From Impatiens glandulifera (taxonomy: Eukaryota > Streptophyta > Magnoliopsida > Ericales > Balsaminaceae), in NCBI RefSeq assembly GCF_907164915.1, contig NC_061863.1, forward strand, positions 41,699,382 to 41,763,381: a DNA stretch of 64,000 nucleotides, in the 5' to 3' direction. The position numbers and the translations under genes were made by a program. Below, in pieces: positions 1 to 11,720 of this stretch (position 1 is its first letter; each line of letters starts with the position of its first letter). Below the pieces are notes generated by a model. It ran no database searches, was not told the DNA's origin, and was given only the letters and a program-made list of their open reading frames with translations.

Positions 1-2751
1 AATAATTTGATATGAATTGTTGTATCCATTTCATCTAAAAGAATAGTTTATTTAACCCTAAAAATATAAAAATAAAATAAAATAAAATAAATTGGTAAAA
101 TCTTTGCCATATTTATATTAATATTTTGTGTATTTAAAGAGATCAAAATTAAATCCAAAATGGTGAAAAAAAATTAATTTCAAACAATTACTTAAGGTTT
201 TAAATAAATAAAAAAAAATCAAACTCGAGTGTATCCGAAATCCTGTGAGATGGCTACAACTAAAACCGCGTCCGCAGGATGAGCATCAGTTTCTCATCCA
301 ACGCCCAAGAGCAGGTCGAGTACCCCATTGTGGGGGAGGGAAGCGTGCACACATTGCACCGAATCGGCCAACTTCCGTTAGCCAAATCGCTAACGGACCG
401 CCAAACGCAACGATACCTTGACGGAGCGCTGACGGAGCGCCAAACGCGCAAAAAACGACGTAGTTTTAACCTCCGATCTTCTTCCTCATCGCGATGCGGC
501 AAGGATAAGGATGAATATCCATCTATGATTTTCCAACTTGGAGCTCAGCCTATAGTCAACCATTTTGGCTGATTTAAAGCCTGAAATGATCACCATACCA
601 CGGTGATCATTTTTCCTACTTCCATATGGTGATTCATCCCTATATCGGACAACTTGATGAATAACAGCCAAAATATCATAAATGGATTTTGGTTGATTTG
701 ATCCAATTAAAGGGTCAACCGATCTAGAGCAAATATAAATAGACCCCTTGAGTCAATCCGAAGACAAGAGATCCACACTCCACATTCAAATAAAAAAATT
801 ACAAAAAATCCGTCATTGAAGCTCAAAGCTTCTAGATTTTTTGAAAATTCGTTTGAGACCTAAAAGCTTGGAACCGAGCATCCCAAAAGCTTTCCTAAGG
901 TCTAAAAAGTGTTCTCCAATCCTTGATAAGATTTCAATCACCCACTAATTCACATTTACAGTTTGATTTTTTTGAAATTTTTATATTTCAAATTGCATAA
1001 GCTTGTATGTTTCATGTTCATGGTGTTTTATGGATGGAATCTATCCTATGATCATTTAGAAACTATCTGGACAAGATAGAACTGATCATAATAACAAAAA
1101 CTCAAATTTGAATTTTTTAAAATAAAAAAAAAACAGGTTTGTTTTTCTTAGGTTAATCTTGAAAGATCAAAGCGCAGAAAGCTTCCCAACATGATTGTAA
1201 TCATGTTGGGAAACTATTTAGATAATTTTTTATCCATCCGGATCATGTTTGATTAAAATAAAAAATTTTAAAAAAAATTGAATTGTTGAATTGGTTCAAA
1301 CAAGCATCCAATGTTCTTGTTTTGATATCAATCAAGTATATGTAGTATAAGGAAGCTATTGGATAGCTCCTTACATTTCAAAACAACTTTAAAATCAAAA
1401 ATCTAAATTTTGATCACAAACTATTTTAAACAAATTAATCATCATCCATGTCGATTGATACCTTGAGATGGTGATCAACATGTTCCTAGGAAAATTATGA
1501 AGCTACCCAAGCTCTTGAATCAAATAATTAGTGCTAAAAAACAAATTACAAAACTTGCATTTTTATGTTCTCGAGGACCGAGAGGTTCATCCGAAGGCTG
1601 AGAGGTCTGACCAAACATCTTCGGTCCTAGACGAGTCCTAATACCGAGACCTAGGACCAAGAATTTCAAACAGGACCGAGATTCCCAAATTCTATGAACG
1701 AGAGGTCTAACCCTAGGACCGATAATTCCAAACCCAGGACCGAGGGACTTAGCCTAAAGTTAGCATAGAACCAAGGAATTCATACACCCCGAACGAGGAT
1801 TTCAGCCAAGGAACAAGAGTGCTTAGCACCTCGACCGAGGGACTTCGGTACTCAGACCGAGGATCCCGTGCCTCGACCTAGACCGAGGGTATCCAGACCC
1901 CCCGACCGATAAAATTGGACCCAAGGCTTAAGACCCCGATCACAAGGTATGTTTGGTTCCACTTTTCAAAATCTAAAATTAATTTTGTAATTTTGGGACC
2001 CCAATATTTTTTCTAGAAATCCCGACGGGTTAGAAATTTATTTTAAAATATTTTGGGATATTTTCACAAAAAAATATTTTGACTAAGGCTTGTTTGACGT
2101 TTATCTATAAACCCTAATACCCTTAAAATGACCGATGTTCTTCATGGTGTATTCCTCCTTAGTTTTCATCAACAACAGGTATCAGCATTTAAATATTATT
2201 GTTCCAATATTTCAAGTAATGCTAAAACCTAGAAGCACGACAAAGACTGGAAGAGTAATTGGTTAAAACTCAAACGTTATACAACTAGTTTTCAAAATCC
2301 AAGTTTATAAGTAGGGACCGTTTTTAAAACGGGTACAGAGAATGAAGCGTGAAAGCTCTTTCCCGAGTATCACCAAATTTTGAACCAAAACGAAACTCTG
2401 GTGTAAAATACGTTTATACATGTACACTTTTTATTTATTTTTTTAAAATCAATTGGCGACTCTCTTCAAAAAAATAATATTTCTTAAATTAATTATGTTT
2501 AATTAATTTAAACTGGATTTCATAAAAATGAAATCGTCATTTGATTACCATAAATCCCCTTATTATTAACATTTGAATAAAATTAATTAATTTTATAATT
2601 AATTTTCAAAGCTGCAATGTGTTATCAAAATATTTTAAAATAATGTTTTATTTTAAAACGATGCTTGACATACAAACCAATGTTGAAATGCATCGAACCT
2701 CGAGACACCCTGAGCCCACGACCGAAATGTTCTAGATTCGTGGGGGTTACA
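1..2751 (+). mobile_element. LTR of a Tat/Ogre-like Ty3/gypsy element (left edge uncertain)
   Basis: Long terminal repeat of the element that continues to about 8035. It is recognised by alignment to the inverted relative at 43885-45782: both share the GC-richer U3 block (here 250-670), a TATA box, and the same leader after a primer-binding site. The 3' end is placed at the TTACA just before the primer site at 2759. The left edge is not clear and may lie outside the window. A GC-richer internal stretch (1570-1930) is dense in GACCGAG-like words. The short ORFs here are shadows: the 260-502 and 486-671 frames lie in U3 and match the frame at 44830 in the other copy only because the LTRs are related. 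Confidence 0.6.
734..741 (+). promoter_or_regulatory. LTR TATA box
   Basis: TATAAATA sits in AGCAAATATAAATAGACCCC, about 2 kb before the primer site. The equivalent position in the minus-strand LTR also has TATAAAT, which supports a conserved LTR promoter. Confidence 0.45.
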
Positions 2752-2758
2752 GCATTCT

Positions 2759-2776
2759 TGGCGACTCTATTGGGGA
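2759..2776 (+). other. Primer-binding site, tRNA-Arg type
   Basis: TGGCGACTCTATTGGGGA follows the LTR end. From family knowledge, a TGGCGACTC..GGGGA primer site (tRNA-Arg) is typical of Tat/Ogre retrotransposons. The minus-strand relative has the decayed equivalent near 43885. Confidence 0.6.
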
Positions 2777-3430
2777 TTAAATGTTTAACTCGAAAATAAA
2801 AACTTGGCTTTTTGAAAGAAAAAATGTTTGTACCACGTTTTTCACTTAATAAGCCTATCCCAAAAGGTACAACACCTAAACGGACGCAACACCTAAACAA
2901 ACGCATAAGTTTTACTTTATTAAATGCTTATGTGCATAAAGGGTATATCACCCTCACCCTATCCTACTTACAAAGGAGTAGACAACTATGATCGGTACTC
3001 CTACACATATGTGCAAAGATAGTAAATGAGGAATGAAAACTTATTACAATTTGAGTGATGATGCGAGAAAAAAAATAGAATGCACGAGATTGACCCCACC
3101 CTTTAACGATGAATCGTCCGATATGACGCTGACATTGTGGAGGTGGGGGAAATTTCTAGTTGAGTTGTTATTCCCTAGTTTATGACAGTGGTTTTACTCT
3201 CTCCACTATCGGCGAATGATATTCTCTTATGATTCCCCTTAGAACAAAAAAACTGGATACTTTAATCAAACTAGTTGTTTATCGTGCCCAGACAACCAAA
3301 ACCTCGTCACTACAGCCCTTACGTGACTACTATATATGTATTATGTTTATGAATGTATAATCTAAGTGAACATCCTCAAACATGTTCATTCTTTTCAAAA
3401 TAAACGCATTTATGTAAATGTATTGAATTT
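2777..3430 (+). mobile_element. Leader of the plus-strand Ogre-like element
   Basis: Non-coding leader between primer site and ORF1. It aligns in inverted orientation with 43371-43870, including the segment at 3085-3220 around GACCCCACCCTTTAACGATG, which matches 43490-43620. I see no coding sequence. Confidence 0.5.
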
Positions 3431-4535
3431 ACAATCACAAATGTTGTCCATGCTGACGAATATCGCGTTACTCCATGAATTGATGCTTTCCATAAAAACG
3501 AGTGGAACTATTGATCTTACGGGTTTACTCCCATTATGAGGTTCATAAGCTTCAAGGTAAACTCCACCTTCATGATGGAAATGCAAAAGAGATGGAACCC
3601 CGTAAAAAGGGCATAATTCCTAGGTGAAAGGCATATGTGCCCCCACCATAGAAAAATCTAGGCTATCCTCATGATGAACAACAAGAATATTCTACATCTA
3701 AAACTATTTATAGAATCAATGTTCCTAAGGAATCTCTTGCAAGAAGAGTACATATACTCCAAGATGACATCTGATATTATCTTTGTAAAAACATATATCT
3801 ATTTCCAGACTTAGACCAAGATGGAAATAAGGAATGGAGAAATAAATCCCTCTGACTTTATGATCATCCATGATAACCATGACGATCCTACTAGCTCATT
3901 TCTTCCTAACGTTAGTAATGGTAAACCCTCCTCAAGAATCCTAGAGGTAGCATACCACATGTGTAGATGAAACAAAAACCCCTCAAGTATCATTGTAGCA
4001 AAAACCAAAATGGGCTTGAACAACTCATGCCTTATCCCTTTATGAGCAAAAGAGGTTCACCTTTGACTTTATACATCTGCCTCCTCGATAAACTCAAGCG
4101 TTTTCCGCCAGTATATCGTGTAGATATCATGTCTCTTTATCTTCAGTATCGAAGAATGAAGGAATCTTCGTCTAAACCTCTTGTATAGAGTGATGATGAA
4201 ATCAGGAAAATACTCCTCTGATATCCCATCAAGAAGATGACATTCATGATAAACGAAAAACCCATGATTGTACTCATGGGTTTAGAATGGGTTACCTATT
4301 ATTACACCTATAGCCTATTCAAGCAATTTGGTTATAGCTTCATAGAAATTGCTTTCGCTATAGATGGATCAATCGATCACAAGGCCTATGCGGGATATCT
4401 TCAGAAATGGCACGACGCCATCCAAATTAATATCCTAGAAAAGCGGAAAAAGTACATGAATGTCATTCTCCAAGAATACGAGCATGTTGAAGACAATGAA
4501 GAGAAGGAAGTTTTTAGTGCGAGAATAGGCTAAGG
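3431..4535 (+). pseudogene. Decayed ORF1 (DUF7745-like) of the Ogre-like element
   Basis: Broken reading frames encode pieces of the same protein family as the intact gene at 58291. Visible pieces are a G-K-L/H-L-H-D-G-N region near 3540, RGSPLTLYICLLDKL at about 4050-4100 (intact gene: RGSPLILYLWLLDKL), and IVLMGLEWVTYYYTYSLFKQFG at 4237-4340, matching the LLGLEGTTSYCTTVIYRQFG segment. Stops and frameshifts separate them, so it cannot make a full protein. Family knowledge: Tat/Ogre elements carry an extra ORF upstream of gag. The role of the DUF7745-like protein is not known to me. Confidence 0.65.
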
Positions 4536-4650
4536 TTGGACCTAAACCCTTAAGTACCATTAACACTTTACCCTATTAGATTCTCTGTAAATACCAACAA
4601 GAGAACATTATCTTTAACAAACTCAGCGAGTATGTTTATATAACAACTCT

Positions 4651-5228
4651 ATGTTTGTTTTTGTGAATCACAACAAGAAATGTTTACTCTCTAAGATTCA
4701 TACTTATGTGCATATGCATTATTTTGTACTTTTATATAAGTGTAAAACCCTCACCTCTTTCTCTTCGCAACAGTTCACGACTGCGACAAGTCGGCACAGC
4801 CCACAGAAAGAGATATCCAAAAATAGACGTTTTACACGCCGTCAAATGGCCTAAGAACCTCCAATCCCTAAAACAGTCTTTGAGGCCGAATTTGGGGAAA
4901 TAAAGGTAGGTTTGCAACATGTGATGGAGCAACTCGCGCTGATAACAAGCGTTCTAGATAATCAAAAAATTCCATCCACATCACAAAACATACCTTCTTC
5001 CTCTCAAATACATAACAGACCTCCTCTAGTTTTGGTCATCCCCAATAAACTTCGTCCTATTGGTCATCAAGCTCAAGAAGAAGTCTCCCTCTATAAAGAC
5101 TTTGAAGAAGGAATTGACGTAACAACACGGGCCCAACATGGGACACATGAGGAAATACTCAACCCCCTAGGACCACTAGAACATCAAATCCCGGTGACTT
5201 GTCAACCTCCGTTTACGAAGTATGAAAA
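4651..5228 (+). pseudogene. gag N-terminal/linker remnant of the Ogre-like element
   Basis: Frames at 4651-4903 and 4912-5228 align with the minus-strand copy at 41840-42075; both end in a similar segment with NLGK. It is interrupted at 5229 by a copia-type LTR, and gag homology resumes near 6990. Confidence 0.5.
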
Positions 5229-6912
5229 TGTTGGGTCAAATTATTTTGACTAAGGGTCAAAGTATTTTGACTAATGGAATTTTGATGATGAGTTTGTTTA
5301 TAAAACTTAAATTAAGTCGTTTAATTATTTTTGGTGCTGGTGTATCGAAAACATTCTATATTAGACTAAGTCTAAATGAGGTTCATTCGACACATTAAGT
5401 TAGACGTACAGTCTAACGGATACGTAGTCAGACGTGCAGTCTAACAGATACGTAGTTAGACGTACAGTCTAACAGATACGTAGTTAGACATGCAGTCTAA
5501 CGGATACGTAGTTAGACGTGCAGTCTAACAGACGTAGTTAGACGTGCAGTCTAATAGATATGTAGTTAGATGTGCAGTCTAACGTATACGTAGTTAGACG
5601 TACATTCTAACAAACGTAGTTAGACGTGCAGTCTAACAGATAGGTAGTTAGACGTGTAGTCTAACGAATACGTAGTTAGACGTTCAGTCTAACAGATATG
5701 TAGTTAGACGTGTCGTCTAACAAATACGTAGTTAGACATGCCATCTTACAGATACGTAGTTAGACATGTCGTCTAACAGAGACGTAGTTAGACATGCAGT
5801 CTAATGGATACGTAGTTAGATGTGCAGTCTAACAGATACGTAGTTAGACGTGCAGTCTAACAGACGTAGTTAGATGTGCCATCTAATAGATACGTAGTTA
5901 GACGTACCGTCTAACAAACGTAGTTAGACGTGCATTCTAATAGATAAGTAGTTAGACGTGCAGTCTAACAGATATGTAGTTAGACGTGCCGTGTAACAGA
6001 GATGAGAGTTAGACGTGCAGTCTAACTCCTTCAGATTAGTTTGAAGGGAACTGTAATTAGACGTGTCGTCTAATCCCATTAGACCAACTGGTCTAATGGA
6101 TCCTGCTATTAGACGGGGGCGTCTAACTTCATTAGACTTGTCAGTCTAAGTGAAAAACATCTAATGCCATGCTTAAGCAGTTGCTTGAAGCTAGCATCCG
6201 TCTACCCACGATCAACTAGTTGTACGCTACTCCTGCTCCACTTTTCTATGCAGCGTAGTACGACAGCCAGTTTCAACAAATTAACTAATGCCATGTAAGC
6301 ATATATTCTTCCTACTACTTATTTCTTGCAGGAATATCCTAGAAGAATATTTGGCGCACTACCAGATTGGTACGGCCACGATCCTGGTGCTCAGAGTCTG
6401 TTGTACCTGTGTACTATGGAGGCGTTCTAATGGAAGTTCGCCACGTGTAATTACAGAAGATTAGACCGTTTGTTCCTACTCTCTATTTAAATATTCTCAA
6501 AGACAATGGACGAACTACCAGAATCAGAGAGATATCAATCTATCAGTCGCTGAACACTAAACTTACTCACGAATTTCTTTATTACTTTACTGTGTGTTTA
6601 TCAAGAGAGAGATATAATCAAAGTATTGTCTAGCTGAGTGATATTCTTCAATATACTGTAAGTTGAGCTAGCCTTGCAACTGTAGTTTTTAATAAAAAAC
6701 GTATAGTGAATCTTTCTAGTGGTTGGAAGAAGGGGTGACATATGAGTGTTTTGCTCTGAACATCCATAAACAACTCTTTATTTCATTTACATTCTGTCAT
6801 CTTCTCCTTCTTTGGTTCTTAGCTTCAAACCTAAGCAAACGTTTCCGCACTTGAATCGTTCACGAGTTTGCAAGGGTTTGTGAAGAATAGAAAGTGATAT
6901 AAATCCCTAACA
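5229..6912 (+). mobile_element. Nested copia-type LTR (probably solo)
   Basis: It begins TGTTGGGTCAAATT and ends AAATCCCTAACA, giving complementary TG..CA termini (TGTTGGG / CCCTAACA). A TATA-like CTCTATTTAAATATTC lies near 6480. It interrupts the gag region of the Ogre-like element, since the left flank (5200-5228) and the right flank (from about 6990) both align to the uninterrupted minus-strand copy. I see no convincing 5-bp target duplication (GAAAA left, GGATT right), and about 70 bp of right flank is unexplained, so a later rearrangement is possible. Confidence 0.55.
5395..6035 (+). repeat. 28-bp palindromic minisatellite
   Basis: About 23 degenerate copies of a 28-bp unit, consensus roughly GTAGTTAGACGTGCAGTCTAACAGATAC; some units are shortened to about 24 bp. 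Each unit contains the inverted repeat TTAGAC-N5-GTCTAA. Dispersed single TTAGAC/GTCTAA pairs continue to about 6170. It lies inside the nested LTR. Confidence 0.9.
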
Positions 6913-6971
6913 GGATTTCTATCAACTCGTTTATCCGAAGCCGTCATCAATAGCCAGACCCCCCGTCTTTA

Positions 6972-8035
6972 TTGATTACGCCGATCCTATCAGAAGAACA
7001 GATGGCTCAGGTACGAGTCATGCAAATGGAAATGCAAGCCCAATTATACAAAATAGTTGAGGCCAAAAGTGATGAAGTGCACAATGACTGGAAAGATGCT
7101 ATGAAAACTGTCGAACGAGTAGTCATTCCTCTAGGCGTCAAACTTCCAACCATATCCAAATATATCGGAAAAAACGATCCATATGTTTTCTTCAAGATGT
7201 ATATGACCCCATTGTGACTCAAAGAACCGACTGTTCTCCACCTATTCCCTCAATATCTTGAGGGCATTGCGTTGTGTTGGTATCACCAAAAAGAGGCAAT
7301 GTATCTACAATCCACAAAGGAATTGACAATTGTGTTTATAGAACACTTTTATATGCATCGCAATCTCGAACGACCATAGAATAGGTTGAAGACTATCAAA
7401 GAAGGAGAAAATTAGAAATTCTCTGTTTTCATCAAACGATGGAAAGTCATTGTCGAGGAAATTGTTTCCCTCCCGAGCGAACAATGACATACTGATATGA
7501 TCTTGGAAAGCGTTAATAGAAGATATTCTGTTAGATTTGTTGTCAAAACCTTTTGAAATATGAATAAATTGTTGAAACCAACATTAACCTTGATGACGCC
7601 ATCGAGGAAGAAAGAAATGAGGCAAAAGTAGTCAAAGCTTCCCCACCACTCCTAAGTCGCTTTACGAAAAGGAAAAAGACTGAAGTACATTAGGTAACCA
7701 CTATTTGGCAAGAAAAAATGCCTCAGAAGGCAAGCCCAAGTAAGCCAGTACAAGCTAAGGTAGGGATCATAACCCTTACCAACCCACACCTCCAAAGGCA
7801 CCAAGACCCCTAGGACCCTTGAAGACTTAGGGATGCCTCTTAGTAAAGTCATGAAGATTCTGTAGGAAAATAATCTAGTCAAACCTCTTGCCCCAAGAGA
7901 AGACAGACCAGTCTTGGGAAATACGAGAATGCTTGGTGCGACTATCACCAAGCCAAAGGGCACACTACCAACAAATGTAGTGCCTTCAAACACCTCTTCC
8001 AAGAGTTGATCGATCAAAACATAATTGTCAAGCCC
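6972..8035 (+). pseudogene. Decayed Ty3/gypsy gag with zinc knuckle
   Basis: The frame at 6972-7217 has the gag motif PLGVKLPTISKYIGKNDPYV, shared with 41255-41443 on -. A second piece lies at 7250-7490 (equivalent of the minus-strand frame 41045-41236). Near 7913-8035 the plus strand encodes an in-frame knuckle C-x2-H-x4-H-x4-C (CDYHQAKGHTTNKC) followed by FQELIDQ, the usual end of Tat/Ogre gag. Stops in between show it is dead. Homology to the element stops near 8035, before protease. The 7652-8017 minus-strand ORF is a shadow. Confidence 0.7.
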
Positions 8036-8835
8036 GAGGTAGTGATTATATATTCATCATATATTACAAGCTTGTTTAACCATCTCCTTTTCACATTCGA
8101 GTTCTGTCATTTTAATTCTTGTGCGATTGTTTGATTTGAAAATGCAATGAGTTAGTTTTCTCCAATTCATTCCAAACCATATTCACCCAAATTCAAAACA
8201 AAATCCAATTTTCTTGGATTATCATATACGAGCCCCAAATCAAAGGTGATGATCCAAAAAGGCTTCATATATGTTTTTAAATAGTTTATGCTTCGATTTA
8301 GTTATATTAGTTTTCAATGTGGTTTTGTGAAAGAAGAATTTTTTTAAAAAAGATGACTTTTTGATAAATTGTAGGTGGAATTAGTTGAATGATGACTTGA
8401 GAAGGACCTTTCGTTTGTGTTCTAATCAGCTTATGGAAGATTTTGATCACTTTGGATTTTATTTTGAAGCCTTGATTTAGTTATTTAGAATTTTCTATTC
8501 AACTCATTTTCCGGCCAAACTCCTACCAAGGTTGTTCTTATTGAAGAATATCTTTAACACAATACGATCAGGTTCTAAATGTCACGACAAATCTATCCAT
8601 GATTTTGGTTTCGGGTTTAGAGGATTAAATCAAGAATCAGCATTTTTTTTGTTTGTCTTTGTCTGCCTACTGGGGGGATTCTAGTTCTAATCAATTTGTG
8701 TGTTGTGACAAAGGAAATGATGATGTCGCGACCGTGGAGACAAGGGCAACGAACGAGAAACAAGTTGAATGAAGACACTTGGACTTGCATTATGACCGAG
8801 AAACTATTCCTTGCGTGGTGAAGATAACCGGAGAA
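8036..8835. other. AT-rich spacer, no gene seen
   Basis: I see no ORF or recognisable repeat. A GC-richer patch (8720-8835) leads into the SINE-like unit on -. Confidence 0.4.
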
Positions 8836-8938
8836 AACAAGGACGTCCGAGGATTCGAACCCTTGACCTTAGTCTACCTAGGCTCGGCCTAAACTTTTGA
8901 AGTCCACGCCTCTACCGAGTGTGTTCTGCCTCCCTAAT
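8836..8938 (-). mobile_element. tRNA-derived SINE-like head
   Basis: On the minus strand the segment carries an A-box-like TCGGTAGAGGCG and a perfect B box GGTTCGAATCC (plus-strand GGATTCGAACC at about 8853). This is the internal RNA polymerase III promoter pattern of tRNA-derived SINEs. The stretch between the boxes is longer than in a true tRNA and no cloverleaf is obvious, so I call it SINE-like. The body may continue leftward to about 8720. Confidence 0.45.
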
Positions 8939-9502
8939 TTTTTTTATTTATTTTTTTAAATTATCTCTATTATTATGTTTTACCCTTTTCATTAGTCAAT
9001 AACTTAAGTTTTACAACTCTACAAAATATGGGGAAAAAAATTATACTATTCTTGTTTGTTTTTGTTTTTTTAACAATCTTTCGCACTAATTTTTTGAATG
9101 ATTTCAGGTTTTAATCATTTCTTTACCCTATCTCAACTCTTTTATTTATACATATTCTAACTATTAAACTGTAAATCATAGGCTGTAATTAGTCTTCCAT
9201 TTCAAAAGTATATTTAGATTTTAAATTATCCTTTAAGTGAAAAGTTGTCATGTTTCTCAAATACTAATAGTTTCGAAATATATATTGACTCTTAGACCGG
9301 CAGGTATAATATATTGTCAATGTTCTTTTCTAACGGGTAACCAAACACTTAACTTTACAAAAAAAAATTTCTTCTAATTTCTGAAAAAGAAAATTAGGTA
9401 TAGACTCTCGAATACTAGATTTGAAGAGTCGGTACAAATTATTCGTACCAAATTTTAGGGCATACAAGTATTTAATATTATTACAATAATTTTAACGATG
9501 AA
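8939..9502. other. AT-rich flank of the LTR element, no gene seen
   Basis: Low-complexity AT-rich sequence with no supported coding frame. Confidence 0.4.
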
Positions 9503-9530
9503 ACATATAAGATAGGTTACTGAAATAAAA
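9503..9530 (+). repeat. Left copy of 28-bp flanking direct repeat
   Basis: Starts ACATATAAGATAGGTTACTG and ends AAATAAAA. It is identical to 15410-15437 and lies one base before the 5' LTR. Its position suggests a target-site duplication, but LTR retrotransposons normally make 4-6 bp. Confidence 0.85.
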
Positions 9531-9531
9531 T

Positions 9532-10329
9532 TGTTGGAATTAAGCTAATTCCATTAATGAATGGAAATAAGATTGTAAATAAATAAAATCAAATAAAATT
9601 CACACAAATTCAAACGTGAATTAACGGTGAATTTAATCCAAATTATAATTAAATATTAATTGTTTAATTAATATTTAATGTCTAATTAGAAAATTAAAGC
9701 ATAATGTTAGGATAAACATTTAGCTTTAATTGGCCTATTGGCTAACGTATGGACTTTTTAATTAGCTAGCATTAGCATTGAATGTCTAACATTGCATTTC
9801 TGCAAATCAACGTATAGCTGATGTTAATTATTATGGATTAATTAACAAATGAATGAGCAATATTTATTGCTAATAAACGTTTGGATGGTTTTATTTACAG
9901 GTTTAATTCTCAGCAATATATACCCATTCATTATTCATTTTACATATACTTCATCCTTCATCTTTCTCACTCTAGAATTCCAAAAGGCCTTCTTCTTGTC
10001 TTGTGAGTGTTTCTTCGAGTTCTTCGCTCGATATTTTCTGTTGAAACCCGGTGATAGTTCAGGTACTTTGTCAAGCTCGTTGTGTAGTGATTCCGGTGCT
10101 GAATCACTACTAGATTCGTTGTACCCTGGGAGACAGCCATCTGTGATAAGCTCTAGCACATGAGGAGACGGTGGAACTGTTTTAAGGGAAATGTGTCTAA
10201 CACATGCCTCGAATCAACCATCAAATACGGTGATATTGTTCTTCGTATATCTTAATTTATTTTTATTTATTTGTAACATCGTATGTATATATATTTTTCT
10301 GTTATTATTTCAAGACAAGATTTCTAACA
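9532..10329 (+). repeat. 5' LTR
   Basis: 798 bp, TG..CA ends. Identical by eye to the 3' LTR except one base (A at 10163). Confidence 0.9.
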
Positions 10330-11085
10330 ATCTTAAAACAGTTCCATTGTGCTAAGCTATTTAAGAGCTTGCACCATCGAATATATTTTTTGTCTTTGAT
10401 GTTTCAGAAATACGAGTCGCGGTGTTGCGGAAGAGATGATGTTCATTTCGAAAAAAAAATGGAAAAGATTAATCTCAAGGAATCAACAAATAAAGATAAG
10501 TCTTTATTGCATATAAATATGTTTGATTATTAACACATATGTTCTTATGCTGTTAAAACTTAGTTTTATAAGCTAATATATTTTGATATGAAAATTTTTT
10601 CAAGAAACATTAATTTGTATATTCATTATACAAATGTTATATAGAAAATAAATTAGAACACAATAATTTAATTTGTTCTAGTCTTATTTAAAGATTTGTT
10701 TGGTTATTAAAATTATTAATAATAATGAATGAAAATAAGAAAGTAACTAATATGTTAGCTTTCAATTTTTATAAAATTCATGGTGTTAAAATTAATTATA
10801 ATTGAAACATATGGTTTCAGTTTTAAAATAATTAATTATAATATATACCTTCTTTTTAATTAAACAATATAATTAATAAGAATATGGTAGGATGATTTAA
10901 TAAATAAAGAGAGATGATATCTTTATTTATACATTGTTTTATATATTACATTTTATTATGGTAATAAGTTATGGTTTTAAATGTGTATATATTCATTGTT
11001 TGACAGAGTTTAAGTCAAAAAGAAGAGAAAATTAAGTTTCTCTAAAAAGAAGACAAAAGGTCGTAAATAGTAATATAACATTGAA

Positions 11086-11162
11086 AGGGTGCATTGGCGT
11101 AGTGGTTCAAAGTTTAGACGCAATGATGCGTGGATGAAAAGAGGTCATGTGTTCGAATCCAG
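11086..11162 (+). other. tRNA-like segment with pol III A and B boxes
   Basis: TTGGCGTAGTGGTTCA resembles an A box and TGTTCGAATCC a B box (one mismatch to GGTTCGANNCC), about 45 bp apart. It lies inside the LTR element and directly precedes its minisatellite. It is probably a captured SINE head or tRNA-like relic; no acceptor stem is evident. Confidence 0.45.
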
Positions 11163-11164
11163 TT

Positions 11165-11720
11165 AATGAGATGATTTCTTTTGTAGAAATCAGATTTGTT
11201 AAAATGACTATGGTCATTGATGTTAAAATCCATTCCAATTTCTTGTGTAGAAATTATGAGATGAATGAGATTGTTAATGATTTCTTTGTAGAAATCAGAC
11301 TTGACAAAGTCATTGATGTTGAAACCATTTCAATTTCTTGTGTAAAAATTATGAGATGAATGGGTAGTCAATGATTTCTTGGTAGAAATCAGACTTGTTA
11401 AAGTTATTGATGTTGAAATCATTCTAATTTCTTGTGTAGAAATTATTTGATGAATGAGTAGTCAATGATTTCTTGGTAGGACTCAGGTCTTGATGTGGAA
11501 ATCATTATAATTTTCTTGTGTAAAAATTATGAGATTAATGTGTTCATAATGATTTTTATAATATATATATATATATATATATAAATATATAATATGATTT
11601 GTCTAAATGACATTAATCATGATGGTTGAAATCATTACAATTTCTTATGTAGAAATTATGAAATGAAATTGGTATCCTAATGATTTATTTTATAGAAATT
11701 ATGTGATTCATAATGACAAA
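11165..11720 (+). repeat. Minisatellite inside the LTR element
   Basis: About five degenerate units of roughly 100-110 bp built on ATGATTTCTTTTGTAGAAAT and AATTTCTTGTGTAGAAATTA, interrupted by a short TA run near 11560. Related short pieces (AATTTCT..TAGAAATT) recur at 12665-12850. The 70-aa ORF here is repeat-derived. Confidence 0.8.

Noticed and set aside
2453..2466. Second TTGGCGACTCTC, possible primer-binding site
   Set aside because: It lacks the following TGGGGA, and alignment with the minus-strand element places the true site at 2759.
5395..6035. CRISPR-like array
   Set aside because: Units are contiguous and degenerate with no unique spacers, and the genome is a plant.
9849..10163. 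104-aa frame in the 5' LTR (and its 162-aa version at 14929-15417)
   Set aside because: Both lie wholly in the LTRs and are identical only because the LTRs are; no domain, and antisense frames of similar length overlap.
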